Origin: Gemmatimonadota bacterium
GTDB taxonomy: Bacteria > Gemmatimonadota > Gemmatimonadetes > Palauibacterales > Palauibacteraceae
Direction of reading: 5' to 3'
Assembly: GCA_029288095.1 (NCBI GenBank)
Contig: JARFPW010000094.1
Coordinates: 1 to 11,332, forward strand
Length of the DNA stretch: 11,332 nt
Shown: positions 1 to 6,416 of the stretch, one piece after another
How the letters are laid out: every line of letters begins with the position of its first letter
How positions within the stretch are numbered: position 1 is the first letter of the stretch
The notes under the pieces: model-generated
Databases searched by the model: none
What the model saw: the letters and a program-made list of their open reading frames with translations, nothing else
Told to the model about the DNA's origin: nothing
Made by a program: the position numbers and the translations under genes

Positions 1-583
1 GTCTACCCGGCCGCATCAAGTCCTCGAGCTCGTCCCGGCCCGTGGCGCCATCCAGCCACAGGTCCGCCTGCTCTCGATCCAGGATCACAGGCATTCGGTC
101 GTGCACGTCCACCAGGTCCTCGCTGGCCGCAGTGGTCACGAGGGCGCAGCTTTCGAGCGAGCGCTCGAGTCCCGGGCCGCTCCACCTGTCCCACACGGCA
201 GCAATACCGAAGGGAGCGCCGTCGGGAAGATGAATCCAGAAGGGTCTCTTCCGGCCGCCCTCTGTCTTCCACTCGTAGAATCCGTCGGCGACGGCCAGGC
301 ACCGTCGCTCGCCAAAAGCATCTCGGAACGATGGCTTGGATCCGATAGTCTCTGACCGGGCGTTGATCAACAACGGAAAGTCGTCGGGAGCGTCCGTCCA
401 GGAAGGAATCAGGCCCCAACGAAGCAGCACCGCTTCACGCGCGCTCCGCTGACGAGCCGGGCGTACCACGACGATGTCGTTCGTGGGACAGATGTTGTAA
501 CGCGGTTCGACGTCCAGCGGGTCGACATGAAACAGGGCGGCCCACTCGCTGGCGGGCGTTGAGAGGGTGAATCGTCCACACAT
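1..583 (-). CDS. yedK: SRAP/YedK-HMCES family abasic-site DNA-protein crosslink protein (3' end cut by window)
   Basis: SRAP proteins shield abasic sites in single-stranded DNA by forming a thiazolidine crosslink through the Cys exposed after Met1 is removed. The minus-strand frame starts at 583-581 with MCGRFTL, so the nucleophile Cys2 is present. The other family active-site residues also line up: Asn74 in the INARSE segment, Glu104 in GFYEW and His161 in VHDRMP, matching Cys2, Asn75, Glu105 and His160 of E. coli YedK. 194 codons are visible and end in DELEDLMRPGR. The family usually has a little over 200 residues, so only a short C-terminus lies outside. No strong Shine-Dalgarno precedes the ATG, but only this start places Cys at position 2. 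The gene is divergent from the TonB-like gene at 709. In many bacteria the family is linked to the SOS response; I see no LexA box here. The family assignment is very secure. Confidence 0.95.
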   Translation of the reverse strand, partial: MCGRFTLSTPASEWAALFHVDPLDVEPRYNICPTNDIVVVRPARQRSAREAVLLRWGLIPSWTDAPDDFPLLINARSETIGSKPSFRDAFGERRCLAVADGFYEWKTEGGRKRPFWIHLPDGAPFGIAAVWDRWSGPGLERSLESCALVTTAASEDLVDVHDRMPVILDREQADLWLDGATGRDELEDLMRPGR

Positions 584-624
584 ACCGCAACTTATGGACG
601 GTACGCAGGTGGCGGAAGCACCCG

Positions 625-649
625 GGAACTCCCGACGCCCGGCCGGGTT
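625..649 (+). promoter_or_regulatory. Candidate ECF-type promoter (GGAAC-N17-GTT)
   Basis: The divergent spacer 584-708 contains GGAAC at 625-629 and GTT at 647-649, 17 bases apart. This resembles the GGAA(C/T)-N16-18-GTT pattern of group-IV (RpoE/SigR-like) promoters. It lies about 60 bases upstream of the TonB-like start codon, on the strand reading toward it, and the ECF sigma gene follows that gene, so autoregulation is possible. GGAAC is common in GC-rich DNA, so this is only a candidate. Confidence 0.3.
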
Positions 650-708
650 TTCAGGAGAAGACGGCCCTCCATCCCGGCGTCGAACCGAAGAGGCAGAAGG
701 AGATCGAG

Positions 709-1281
709 ATGCGGACGAGAAGCGATCGCGAGCGTGCCTACCGAGTGGCCGTGGCCGGCGGCATCGTTTTGTCTGTTGCCGCGCACCTCGTCCTGCTCGC
801 CTTCGGCAGCCTGGTCATCGAAGGTCGCTCGGAAGCACAGCGCTCGGTGCGGCTCGTCGAACTGGTCGATCCAATCGTGAGGGATGCGCCGCTCGAAGTG
901 ATTCAGTTGCGGGAGCCCGAGATCGCTCCCGCGACAGTTGGTGGTTCGGCAGCAGCCGTCCCACAACGCGTTTCGTCCCCGGCATTCGCCTCGATTTCGG
1001 CCACGGTGAACGCCGCGATCCCGAATCCGCTGGCGATGCTGGAGAAGCTCGAGGAGGCGGAGGAGCCTGAGAACCCGGTCGCGTCCTACGCTAACATCAC
1101 CGACTTCGCGACGGACGCATCTGCGAGCCCGCGGCCACTTCGGCCGATTGACGATCGCCCCGTATCGGTCCTGGCCGCACTCAGCAGGGTCGGTAGTGGC
1201 GGGAGCGGCGTTACCGCAGGAGGCGGACACTGCCCGTCACCGGGTGGTCTTCGCCGCACGCCGTTCGTCCCGGGCTTCTGA
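709..1281 (+). CDS. Short TonB-like single-pass membrane anchor protein without a TonB C-terminal domain
   Basis: 190 residues. A short basic N-terminus (four Arg in the first ten residues) leads into one hydrophobic segment at about residues 11-37. That segment contains Ser22-x3-His26, the same S-x3-H spacing as the proton-motive-force-sensing helix of TonB, where it contacts ExbB/ExbD. The rest is a low-complexity periplasmic stretch with Pro/Ala runs and an acidic patch at 111-122 (EKLEEAEEPE). It ends in a Gly-rich tail with HCPSPG near residue 174. No TonB receptor-binding domain follows before the stop. The start is well supported: AAGGAG at 697-702 lies 6 bases before the ATG. No exbB/exbD gene is in the window. 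The next gene is an ECF sigma factor 64 bases away, so co-expression is plausible. It could be a TonB/TolA-like energy transducer stub, a structural membrane protein or a frameshifted TonB. The function is unknown. Confidence 0.75.
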   Translation: MRTRSDRERAYRVAVAGGIVLSVAAHLVLLAFGSLVIEGRSEAQRSVRLVELVDPIVRDAPLEVIQLREPEIAPATVGGSAAAVPQRVSSPAFASISATVNAAIPNPLAMLEKLEEAEEPENPVASYANITDFATDASASPRPLRPIDDRPVSVLAALSRVGSGGSGVTAGGGHCPSPGGLRRTPFVPGF

Positions 1282-1296
1282 GGCAAACGCCGTCAC

Positions 1297-1318
1297 GGTC
1301 GGCTGAGGCGCCCCGACC
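1297..1318 (+). other. Inverted repeat in the spacer before the ECF sigma gene
   Basis: GGTCGG (1297-1302) and CCGACC (1313-1318) form a 6-bp stem with a 10-base loop, 15 bases after the TonB-like stop codon. No T-tract follows, so it is not a convincing intrinsic terminator. It could be a weak attenuating hairpin, an operator, or chance in GC-rich DNA. Confidence 0.25.
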
Positions 1319-1345
1319 AATCGCCCAAAGAGGCTCGCTGCAAGC

Positions 1346-1900
1346 ATGACCCACTCCGATCCGATGCGAACGGAATTCGAGAGCGAGGCGCTCCCACATC
1401 TCGATGCGCTGTTCGGTCTTGCCCTCCGCCTTACCGGAGGCGACGAGGCGCGCTCGGAAGATCTGGTTCAGGACTCGATCCTCAAGGCCTATAGAAGTTG
1501 GGATCGTTTCGAGGTCGGGACGAACTGCAGGGCGTGGTTGATGACGATTCTCCGGAACACGTTCATCAACGAGTTCCGTCGGGTGAAGAGCCGCCCCACG
1601 GCGGTGGAATTCGAGGAAGTTGCAGAGCGCCCACCGTCCGACACGTTGTTCGAAGCGGATCCCGAGGGTCGCATCTTCGAGCGGATCATCGACGACGAAG
1701 TGATCGCGGCGATCGAGGAACTGCCTGCCGACTTTCGCATTCCGATCGTCCTGTCCGACATCGAGGGTTTGGCCTATCAGGAGATAGCCGACCTGCTGGC
1801 CATCCCGGTTGGCACCGTGAAATCGCGCCTGTTTCGCGCGCGCAAGCGGTTGCAGGAGCGCCTGTACGAGTATGCCGTCGAGATGGGATTCCTGAGATGA
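1346..1900 (+). CDS. ECF (group IV) RNA polymerase sigma factor, SigR/RpoE-like
   Basis: 184 residues, a normal length for an ECF sigma factor. Region 2 spans about residues 14-82 and carries the conserved EDLVQDSILKAYRSWDRF core-binding stretch, then GTNCRAWLMTILRNTFIN of the -10 recognition helices. An acidic linker (about 83-116) leads to region 4 (about 117-172), whose -35-binding helix-turn-helix covers AYQEIADLLAIPVGTVKSRL. The NCRAWL...NTFIN wording is typical of the SigR-like oxidative-stress branch. Its stop overlaps the start of a zinc anti-sigma gene, the usual arrangement for this class. The start is less certain. ATG 1346 has only AAGAGG 12 bases upstream, and Met7 at 1364 is an alternative. 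It presumably redirects RNA polymerase to stress genes and is held inactive by the downstream protein. Its regulon cannot be read from this window. Confidence 0.94.
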   Translation: MTHSDPMRTEFESEALPHLDALFGLALRLTGGDEARSEDLVQDSILKAYRSWDRFEVGTNCRAWLMTILRNTFINEFRRVKSRPTAVEFEEVAERPPSDTLFEADPEGRIFERIIDDEVIAAIEELPADFRIPIVLSDIEGLAYQEIADLLAIPVGTVKSRLFRARKRLQERLYEYAVEMGFLR

Positions 1901-2130
1901 CCTGCGAATCCGCGCTCGAGTTGCTGTTCGACTTTCTCGACGGGGAACTGGAGGACGCGACGCATGAACAGGTCGCTGAGCATCTCGCGATGTGTCGCGA
2001 CTGCTATCCCTATTTCAACTTCCAACGGCTCTTCCTCGACCGTCTGGCGACCTCGGCAGAGACCGGCAGTCCATCACCCGCGCTGACCCGGCGCATCAGG
2101 GAATTACTGGACCGGGAGCCCCTCCAATAA
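1897..2130 (+). CDS. RsrA-like zinc-binding (ZAS/zf-HC2) anti-sigma factor
   Basis: 77 residues, starting in an ATGA overlap with the sigma stop, which implies translational coupling and matched dosage. It has the ZAS signature Cys3, His29-x3-Cys33-x2-Cys36. The spacing (Cys to His 26 residues, His to Cys 4, Cys to Cys 3) is the same as in the Streptomyces thiol sensor RsrA (Cys11, His37, Cys41, Cys44). The segment between them (LLFDFLDGEL) resembles RsrA's helix with FLD. There is no transmembrane segment, so it is a soluble cytoplasmic regulator. By family knowledge it binds the sigma factor in the zinc-bound reduced form and releases it when the cysteines are oxidised. These are the only three cysteines, so any disulfide switch must use Cys3, Cys33 and Cys36. 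The zinc-sensor role is well supported; the redox trigger is inferred. Confidence 0.9.
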   Translation: MTCESALELLFDFLDGELEDATHEQVAEHLAMCRDCYPYFNFQRLFLDRLATSAETGSPSPALTRRIRELLDREPLQ

Positions 2131-2134
2131 CGCG

Positions 2135-2163
2135 TTGCCACACCTTTCCACTAGTGCTAGGCT
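2135..2163 (+). promoter_or_regulatory. Candidate housekeeping promoter for the downstream gene train
   Basis: TTGCCA (2135-2140; five of six matches to TTGACA) and TAGGCT (2158-2163; weaker, but with the TA...T positions) are separated by 17 bases, the preferred spacing. It sits in the 95-base spacer after the anti-sigma gene, about 65 bases before the M42 peptidase start. It is the only obvious spacer in the first half of the window that could start transcription of the train from 2226 onward. No terminator with a T-tract is visible before it, so read-through from the sigma operon is also possible. Confidence 0.45.
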
Positions 2164-2225
2164 TCGTGTCCCTAATCCCTCCCGCCTCCTTGTGATTTGC
2201 GGCGAGAGCATCGAAAACCGGAGCC

Positions 2226-3296
2226 ATGATGGATAGCGAGACGCGCGAACTTTTCATACGCCTTCTGGATGCCCCCGGGCCTTCGGGTTACGAGGCTGCG
2301 GCCACCGCTATCTGGCGAGCTGCCGCGGATGAGTTTGCCGCCCGGACGTGGACCGACGTTCACGGCAACAACTTTGCCGAAATCAACCCCGATTCATCGC
2401 CAACCGTAATGCTGGCCGGTCACGCCGATGAGATCGGCCTGATGGTGAATCACATCGACGAAGACGGCTTTCTATGGGTCGTCGGTGTGGGAGGCTGGGA
2501 CCCTCAAGTGCTGGTGGGTCAGCGGGTCGATCTGCTCACCTCGGACGGTCTCGTATCGGGTGTCGTAGGCCGGCGCGCAGTCCACATGATAAAGGGCGAT
2601 GACACCACGAAGGCCGTGAAGCTGAAGGACCTGTGGATCGACATCGGTGCGGGCTCGGCCGACGAAGCTGCGGCCCGGGTCTCCATCGGCGATGTCGCGG
2701 TAATCAGGTCCGAGACGATAGACCTGGGCAACGACCTCGTGGCGGCCCGCTCGATCGACAATCGCGTCGGGGCCATCGTCGTTCTCGAGGCGCTGCGTCG
2801 GGCTGCGGATCGTGGGTGCTCAGCCCACGTCGTGGCCGTCGCCACGGTGCAGGAGGAAATCGGCTACGTGGCGGGTGGCGGAGCGCGAACGGGCGCCTTC
2901 GGGTTGTCGCCCAGCGCCGGGATCGTCGTCGACGTAACCCACGCGACGGACCATCCGACGATCGACAAGAAGGAACACGGAGACATCCGGGTCGGACGAG
3001 GGCCCGTCCTGGCTCGAGGTGCTGCGATCAACCGGACCGTCCATGCGGGGCTGGCCTCCGCGGCTCGCGACGAAGGGTTGGAGGTTCAGATCCAGGCAGT
3101 GCCGGCGATGACGGGAACGGACGCCGACGCCGTTCGCATGTCACGGGATGGCGTGGCGGTAGGCCTGGTCAGCGTGCCCAACCGTTATATGCACAGCCCG
3201 AATCAGCTCGTCAGCGTCAGCGACGTGGACCAGTCGGCGAATCTGATCGCCGCGTATCTCGCCGGACTCACGGAGTCCGCAGAGTTCAGCGGGTAA
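2226..3296 (+). CDS. M42 family zinc metallo-aminopeptidase (FrvX/glutamyl aminopeptidase type)
   Basis: 356 residues, typical for M42 enzymes. These are cytoplasmic, di-zinc aminopeptidases that form tetrahedral dodecamers and trim peptides released by the proteasome or other proteases. Metal ligands and catalytic residues are all visible, numbering from the first Met: His66 in AGHADEIG, Asp178 in SIDNRVG, the catalytic/metal Glu210-Glu211 in VQEEIG, Asp236 in VDVTHA, and His323 in YMHSPNQ. The N-terminal APGPSGYE segment is also a family hallmark. Two Met codons are adjacent. GGAG at 2220-2223 is 2 bases from the first (2226) but 5 bases from the second (2229), so translation probably starts at 2229. 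It is first in the train after a candidate promoter. The next gene (MntR-like) begins 2 bases after its stop. Exact peptide specificity cannot be read. Confidence 0.94.
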   Translation: MMDSETRELFIRLLDAPGPSGYEAAATAIWRAAADEFAARTWTDVHGNNFAEINPDSSPTVMLAGHADEIGLMVNHIDEDGFLWVVGVGGWDPQVLVGQRVDLLTSDGLVSGVVGRRAVHMIKGDDTTKAVKLKDLWIDIGAGSADEAAARVSIGDVAVIRSETIDLGNDLVAARSIDNRVGAIVVLEALRRAADRGCSAHVVAVATVQEEIGYVAGGGARTGAFGLSPSAGIVVDVTHATDHPTIDKKEHGDIRVGRGPVLARGAAINRTVHAGLASAARDEGLEVQIQAVPAMTGTDADAVRMSRDGVAVGLVSVPNRYMHSPNQLVSVSDVDQSANLIAAYLAGLTESAEFSG

Positions 3297-3298
3297 GC

Positions 3299-4003
3299 AT
3301 GGTAGCGCCGGAGACGCACAGCAGGGCAGTCGAGGACTACCTGAAAGCCATCTTCAAGCTTGAGCACACGTCCGCGCCCGCTACCACGAGTGATCTGGCC
3401 GACCGCCTGGACCGCTCCGCAGCCTCGGTCACCAACATGGTGAAGAGCCTCGCCGAACAGGGTCTGGTGCAGCACGTGCCGTACCACGGCGTGCGCCTGT
3501 CAGCCACGGGTCGAAAAGAGGCCTTGAGAATCATTCGGCGGCACCGGATCATCGAGACATACCTCATCGAGCGGCTGGGCTACACGTGGGACGGCGTACA
3601 CCCCGAAGCGGAACGTCTCGAGCATGCCGCCTCCGACGACCTCGTGGACCGAATGGCTCGCGCCATGGGCGATCCCACGACAGACCCGCACGGCTCTCCG
3701 ATCCCCACTCGCGACGGAGCGCTCGTGCGGCGTGAGTTCCAGCCACTCGCAGCGGTCGATCCCGGGACGTCGGTTGTCGTCCGGCAGGTTGCCGACCATG
3801 ACGGTGCTCGGTTGCGGCGGCTCAGTGCGATGGGTCTCTTGCTCGGCACGACGATCGACCTGGTTCGGATCGCCGAATCGGGGGAATGTCGTATCCGGAT
3901 CGGTACCTTGGAACACGAGCTGGATACGGACCTGGCGGCTGACATCTACGTCGAGCCGATCGACACGGAGAAATCACGATATGCCGAATCGGATCAAGGC
4001 TGA
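3299..4003 (+). CDS. mntR: DtxR/MntR family metal-dependent transcriptional regulator with C-terminal FeoA/SH3-like domain
   Basis: 234 residues in three parts: a winged helix-turn-helix (about 8-72, with SDLADRLDRSAASVTNMVKSL), a metal-binding dimerisation domain (about 73-128), and a C-terminal SH3-like FeoA domain (about 146-220, including RLRRLSAMGLLLG). The metal positions mix two subtypes. Asp13 and Glu105 replace the Met10 and Cys102 of iron-sensing DtxR and match Asp8 and Glu99 of manganese-sensing MntR. His82, Glu108 and His109 are shared by both. Lys16 stands where MntR has Glu11. His82, Glu86 and His101 preserve the DtxR ancillary site. I infer Mn(II) or broad divalent sensing rather than strict Fe(II). 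The ATG is 2 bases after the peptidase stop and has no strong SD, so coupling is likely. No metal transporter is in the window, so its targets lie elsewhere. The symbol reflects ligand type, not proven function. Confidence 0.88.
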   Translation: MVAPETHSRAVEDYLKAIFKLEHTSAPATTSDLADRLDRSAASVTNMVKSLAEQGLVQHVPYHGVRLSATGRKEALRIIRRHRIIETYLIERLGYTWDGVHPEAERLEHAASDDLVDRMARAMGDPTTDPHGSPIPTRDGALVRREFQPLAAVDPGTSVVVRQVADHDGARLRRLSAMGLLLGTTIDLVRIAESGECRIRIGTLEHELDTDLAADIYVEPIDTEKSRYAESDQG

Positions 4004-4208
4004 CGGCGACGCCTGGCGCGCTGTGCTCGAGGAGACCGCCGAGAGCCGGTGTGTGGTGTTCCTCTGCACATCGAACGGCCAGCGCCCCTACAGGGTCGTT
4101 GCCGCGGGCGACGACCTTAGAACGGACGCCGATGTGGCCGCGCTGACCGAGGATGCGTTGCGCGACCTGTTCGACCGATCCGGCTCGATGAACACGCCTT
4201 CCAGTTGA
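3981..4208 (+). CDS. Small conserved-context protein of unknown function (75 aa)
   Basis: I do not recognise a family. The 75-residue product is hydrophilic apart from a short stretch CVVFLC (24-29). The pattern TAESRCVVFLCTSNGQRPYRVV, then an acidic tail with DVAALTEDALRDLF, looks like a small alpha/beta fold with a beta hairpin and a final helix. No transmembrane segment, signal peptide or zinc motif is present. GGAG at 3967-3970 sits 10 bases before the ATG. The gene overlaps the end of the MntR-like gene by 23 bases, and its TGA overlaps the TTG start of the PHP gene. This position, and base use like its neighbours, argue that it is a real gene of the train. Ser-Arg-Cys near residue 22 and a second Cys29 leave room for a redox or metal role, but that is speculation. 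Confidence 0.6.
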   Translation: MPNRIKADGDAWRAVLEETAESRCVVFLCTSNGQRPYRVVAAGDDLRTDADVAALTEDALRDLFDRSGSMNTPSS

Positions 4209-5035
4209 GCTTCGTCGACCTTCATCTCCACTCCGATGCGTCGGACGGAACCCTGGACCCCACCCGAGTCGTTCAGGAGGCGGCACGACGTGGAGCGGTC
4301 GGAGTTTCGCTTACCGATCATGATACGCTCGCCGGCGTTGCGACGGCTGGCGCCGAGGCCGCACGGCTTGGCCTTGCGTGGCTTCCCGGATGTGAGATTT
4401 CGGCGACCGAAGCGGACCGGTCGGTGCACCTGCTGGCCTACGGCGTGACCGAGGGAAGCGCCAGGCTGGACTCGTTGCTGGCCGAAATCCGGGATGATCG
4501 CCAGAGCCGGGCGCGCGAAATCGTGCGCAGGTTTAACGAGTTGGGAGTGGCGCTGGAACTCGAGGCTGTCGACAGGGAAGCTGCAGGCGGCGTGCCGACG
4601 CGCGCGCACGTAGCGCGAGCCATCGTGGCGGCTGGGCTCATGCCGACCGTGCATTCGGTGTTTCAGAAGTATCTGGCCGACGGTGGACCCGCGTACGTCG
4701 AAAAACGCGAAGTAGCGCCGGCGACCGTTTTCGAATGCGTGCATGAAGCCGGGGGTGTAGTAGTACTCGCACATCCGGGCAGGGCGTTTCCGGACGAACA
4801 GATCGTCTCCTGGGCGTCTGCCGGACTCGACGGGATCGAGATCATGCACCCCAAGAACCACGGTTCGCGCCGCGACGAATTGCGGGCGATCGCGTATCGG
4901 CTCGACCTTCTGATGACCGGTGGTTCGGACTGGCACGGGCCGAATGCAGGCGGGATGGAACCCGGAACGGAGCGCGTGCCAATGGCCTGGATGGATGCGA
5001 CGGCGGCGCGATGTGTGCGGGTCGACCAGACATGA
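4205..5035 (+). CDS. PHP domain phosphoesterase, RNase AM/YciV-like (5'-3' exonuclease / 3',5'-nucleotide bisphosphate phosphatase)
   Basis: 276 residues. PHP metal-site motifs appear in order: His7-x-His9, Asp14 in SDG, Asp38-His39 in LTDHD, Glu64 in GCEIS, His75, His135, His190 in LAHPGR, and Asp242/His244 in GSDWHGP. The middle block (residues about 130-170, with FQKYLADGGPAYV) is characteristic of the YciV/RNase AM branch. Those enzymes remove 5' nucleotides from short RNAs and convert 3',5'-bisphosphates such as pAp to AMP. The start is a TTG at 4205 overlapping the upstream TGA. No later start is possible without losing the His7-x-His9 motif, but no clear SD is seen, so expression probably depends on coupling. 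The end overlaps trxB by ATGA. PHP family membership is very secure; substrate is inferred from subfamily. A second PHP domain lies at 8950-9590. Confidence 0.92.
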   Translation: MSFVDLHLHSDASDGTLDPTRVVQEAARRGAVGVSLTDHDTLAGVATAGAEAARLGLAWLPGCEISATEADRSVHLLAYGVTEGSARLDSLLAEIRDDRQSRAREIVRRFNELGVALELEAVDREAAGGVPTRAHVARAIVAAGLMPTVHSVFQKYLADGGPAYVEKREVAPATVFECVHEAGGVVVLAHPGRAFPDEQIVSWASAGLDGIEIMHPKNHGSRRDELRAIAYRLDLLMTGGSDWHGPNAGGMEPGTERVPMAWMDATAARCVRVDQT

Positions 5036-6027
5036 CAACAATGGACGATGAGAATATGGGTGAGGTGCAGCACGAGAAGCTGATCATCATCGGGTCGGGC
5101 CCGGCGGCGTGGACGGCCGCCATCTATGCGGCTCGCGCCCAGCTCGAGCCTCTCGTCTACGAAGGTTCTTTCAGCACTACGATGGTGCCCGGTGGCCAGT
5201 TGATGTTCACGACGGAAGTCGAGAACTATCCCGGCTTCCCGAAGGGCGTTACCGGACCGGAAATGATGGCCGACTTTCGTGAACAGGCCGTTCGGTTCGA
5301 GACACGTGTGGTCACCGAGAATATCGCGAGCGTCGATTTCTCGGGACGACCGCTTCGCCTGACCTCGGGCGACGGGACCGAGCTGACGGCCGATACCGTG
5401 ATCGTCGCCACCGGTGCCAACGCGCGATGGCTCGGGATTCCCGGCGAAGAGCGGCTCGCGCAGTCCGGCGGCGGCGTGTCCGCGTGCGCCGTCTGCGACG
5501 GGGCGCTGCCACATTTCAGGGACAAGGTGATCGCCGTCGTCGGTGGCGGAGACAGTGCGATGGAAGATGCGCTGTACATGACAAAGTTTGCTTCGGAGGT
5601 CCTCGTAATCCATCGGCGGGACGAACTCCGAGCCTCCAAGATCATGCAGCAGCGCCTGTTCGCGAGTCCGAAGGTCAAGATGCTGTGGAATACCGTGGTT
5701 CGCGAAGCGATCGGCGATGAAGTGATCGAACGGATTCGGGTGGAGGACGTGAATACGGGGGAGCAGCGGGACGTGGGCGTCGACGGCATGTTCGTTGCAA
5801 TTGGCCACGTACCGAACACGGGGTTTCTCGGTGGTGCGATCGAGTTGAAGCCTAACGGGTATATAGCCACGCCGGTGCCATGGAGGACCGTCACTTCCGT
5901 TCCGGGAGTGTTCGCCGCGGGCGATGTCATGGATGATTTCTACCGGCAGGCGGTTACGGCGGCCGGAACCGGGTGCATGGCCGCACTCGAGGCCGAACGC
6001 TGGCTGGCCCACGGTGGAGAGGAGTAG
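5032..6027 (+). CDS. trxB: Thioredoxin reductase (NADPH, FAD flavoprotein)
   Basis: This enzyme reduces thioredoxin with electrons from NADPH through FAD and a redox disulfide. From ATG 5032 it has 331 residues, close to the family's 310-330. The FAD dinucleotide fold GSGPAA is at 21-26, the redox CAVC at 152-155 is followed by DG, the NADPH fold GGGDSA is at 171-176 with HRRDELRAS at 194-202, and the C-terminal FAD motif GDVMDDFYRQAVTAAG is at 298-312. I choose 5032 because it forms an ATGA overlap with the PHP stop; 5011 (in-frame ATG) and 5041 or 5056 are alternatives, and the conserved fold starts only at about residue 16. No thioredoxin gene is in the window. CcdA downstream uses reduced thioredoxin, and thioredoxin systems are classic targets of SigR/RsrA-type regulation, but no ECF promoter is visible upstream. 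Confidence 0.96.
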   Translation: MTTMDDENMGEVQHEKLIIIGSGPAAWTAAIYAARAQLEPLVYEGSFSTTMVPGGQLMFTTEVENYPGFPKGVTGPEMMADFREQAVRFETRVVTENIASVDFSGRPLRLTSGDGTELTADTVIVATGANARWLGIPGEERLAQSGGGVSACAVCDGALPHFRDKVIAVVGGGDSAMEDALYMTKFASEVLVIHRRDELRASKIMQQRLFASPKVKMLWNTVVREAIGDEVIERIRVEDVNTGEQRDVGVDGMFVAIGHVPNTGFLGGAIELKPNGYIATPVPWRTVTSVPGVFAAGDVMDDFYRQAVTAAGTGCMAALEAERWLAHGGEE

Positions 6028-6036
6028 ATTCTCAGG

Positions 6037-6408
6037 ATGAGTACGAATCAGGAACTCGCCGACGCCCCGAGCGTCGACATCGTCCTTACGGCCGAGGCGG
6101 CCGTCGAGGTGCGCAAGTTTTTCGATACAGAGGGCCTCGACGAGACGTCGGCGGCATTGCGTGTCAGCGTACTTCCCGGGGGGTGCTCCGGGTTCGAGTA
6201 TGGCCTGGAGGTGGAAGAGAACCCACCCGAGGTCGATGACTTCCTCGTGGAGTCGGCCGGTATTCGACTGGTGATCGACGCCTTCAGCGCCCAGTACCTG
6301 GCCGGAGTGCATATCGGCTACCACAGCAGCTTCAAGGGGTCGGGATTCACGTTCGAGAACCCGAACGCCACGGGTTCCTGCGGCTGCGGCACCTCGTTCT
6401 CCGTCTGA
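6037..6408 (+). CDS. erpA: A-type iron-sulfur carrier/insertion protein (ErpA/IscA/SufA/HesB family)
   Basis: 123 residues, compared with about 105-120 for the family. A-type carriers accept Fe-S clusters from scaffold proteins and hand them to apo-enzymes. The three cluster ligands are present: Cys50 in PGGCSGFEY and Cys115/Cys117 in the C-terminal GSCGCGTSF. The fold hallmarks LTAEAAVEVRKF, the segment with LVIDAFSAQYLAG, and FKGSGFTFENPNA are intact. The first 12 residues are an extra acidic/polar extension. GAGAGGAG at 6017-6024 inside the end of trxB is 12 bases from the ATG, which is rather far. It lies between trxB and the MBL gene with 9- and 8-base gaps. Which A-type subgroup it belongs to (ErpA, IscA or SufA) cannot be decided here; no isc or suf operon genes are adjacent, which favours the stand-alone ErpA type. 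Confidence 0.92.
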   Translation: MSTNQELADAPSVDIVLTAEAAVEVRKFFDTEGLDETSAALRVSVLPGGCSGFEYGLEVEENPPEVDDFLVESAGIRLVIDAFSAQYLAGVHIGYHSSFKGSGFTFENPNATGSCGCGTSFSV

Positions 6409-6416
6409 TCCGGCCG

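Noticed and set aside
1297..1318. Intrinsic terminator after the TonB-like gene
   Set aside because: A 6-bp stem with a 10-base loop and no T-tract; listed only as an inverted repeat.
2633..3298. Upstream in-frame extension of the MntR-like gene through the M42 gene
   Set aside because: The extension is Arg/Gly-rich shadow translation of the peptidase; family homology begins only at about 3299, where an ATG follows the peptidase stop.
5011..5031. Upstream ATG start for thioredoxin reductase
   Set aside because: No SD; it would overlap the PHP gene by 25 bases, while ATG 5032 makes a clean ATGA junction. Residues before about 16 are not conserved anyway.
3299..5035. Prophage-like or anti-phage reading of the MntR, small ORF and PHP trio
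   Set aside because: PHP motifs match the RNase AM/YciV enzyme branch and the neighbours are metabolic genes with the same codon style, so a housekeeping reading is simpler.
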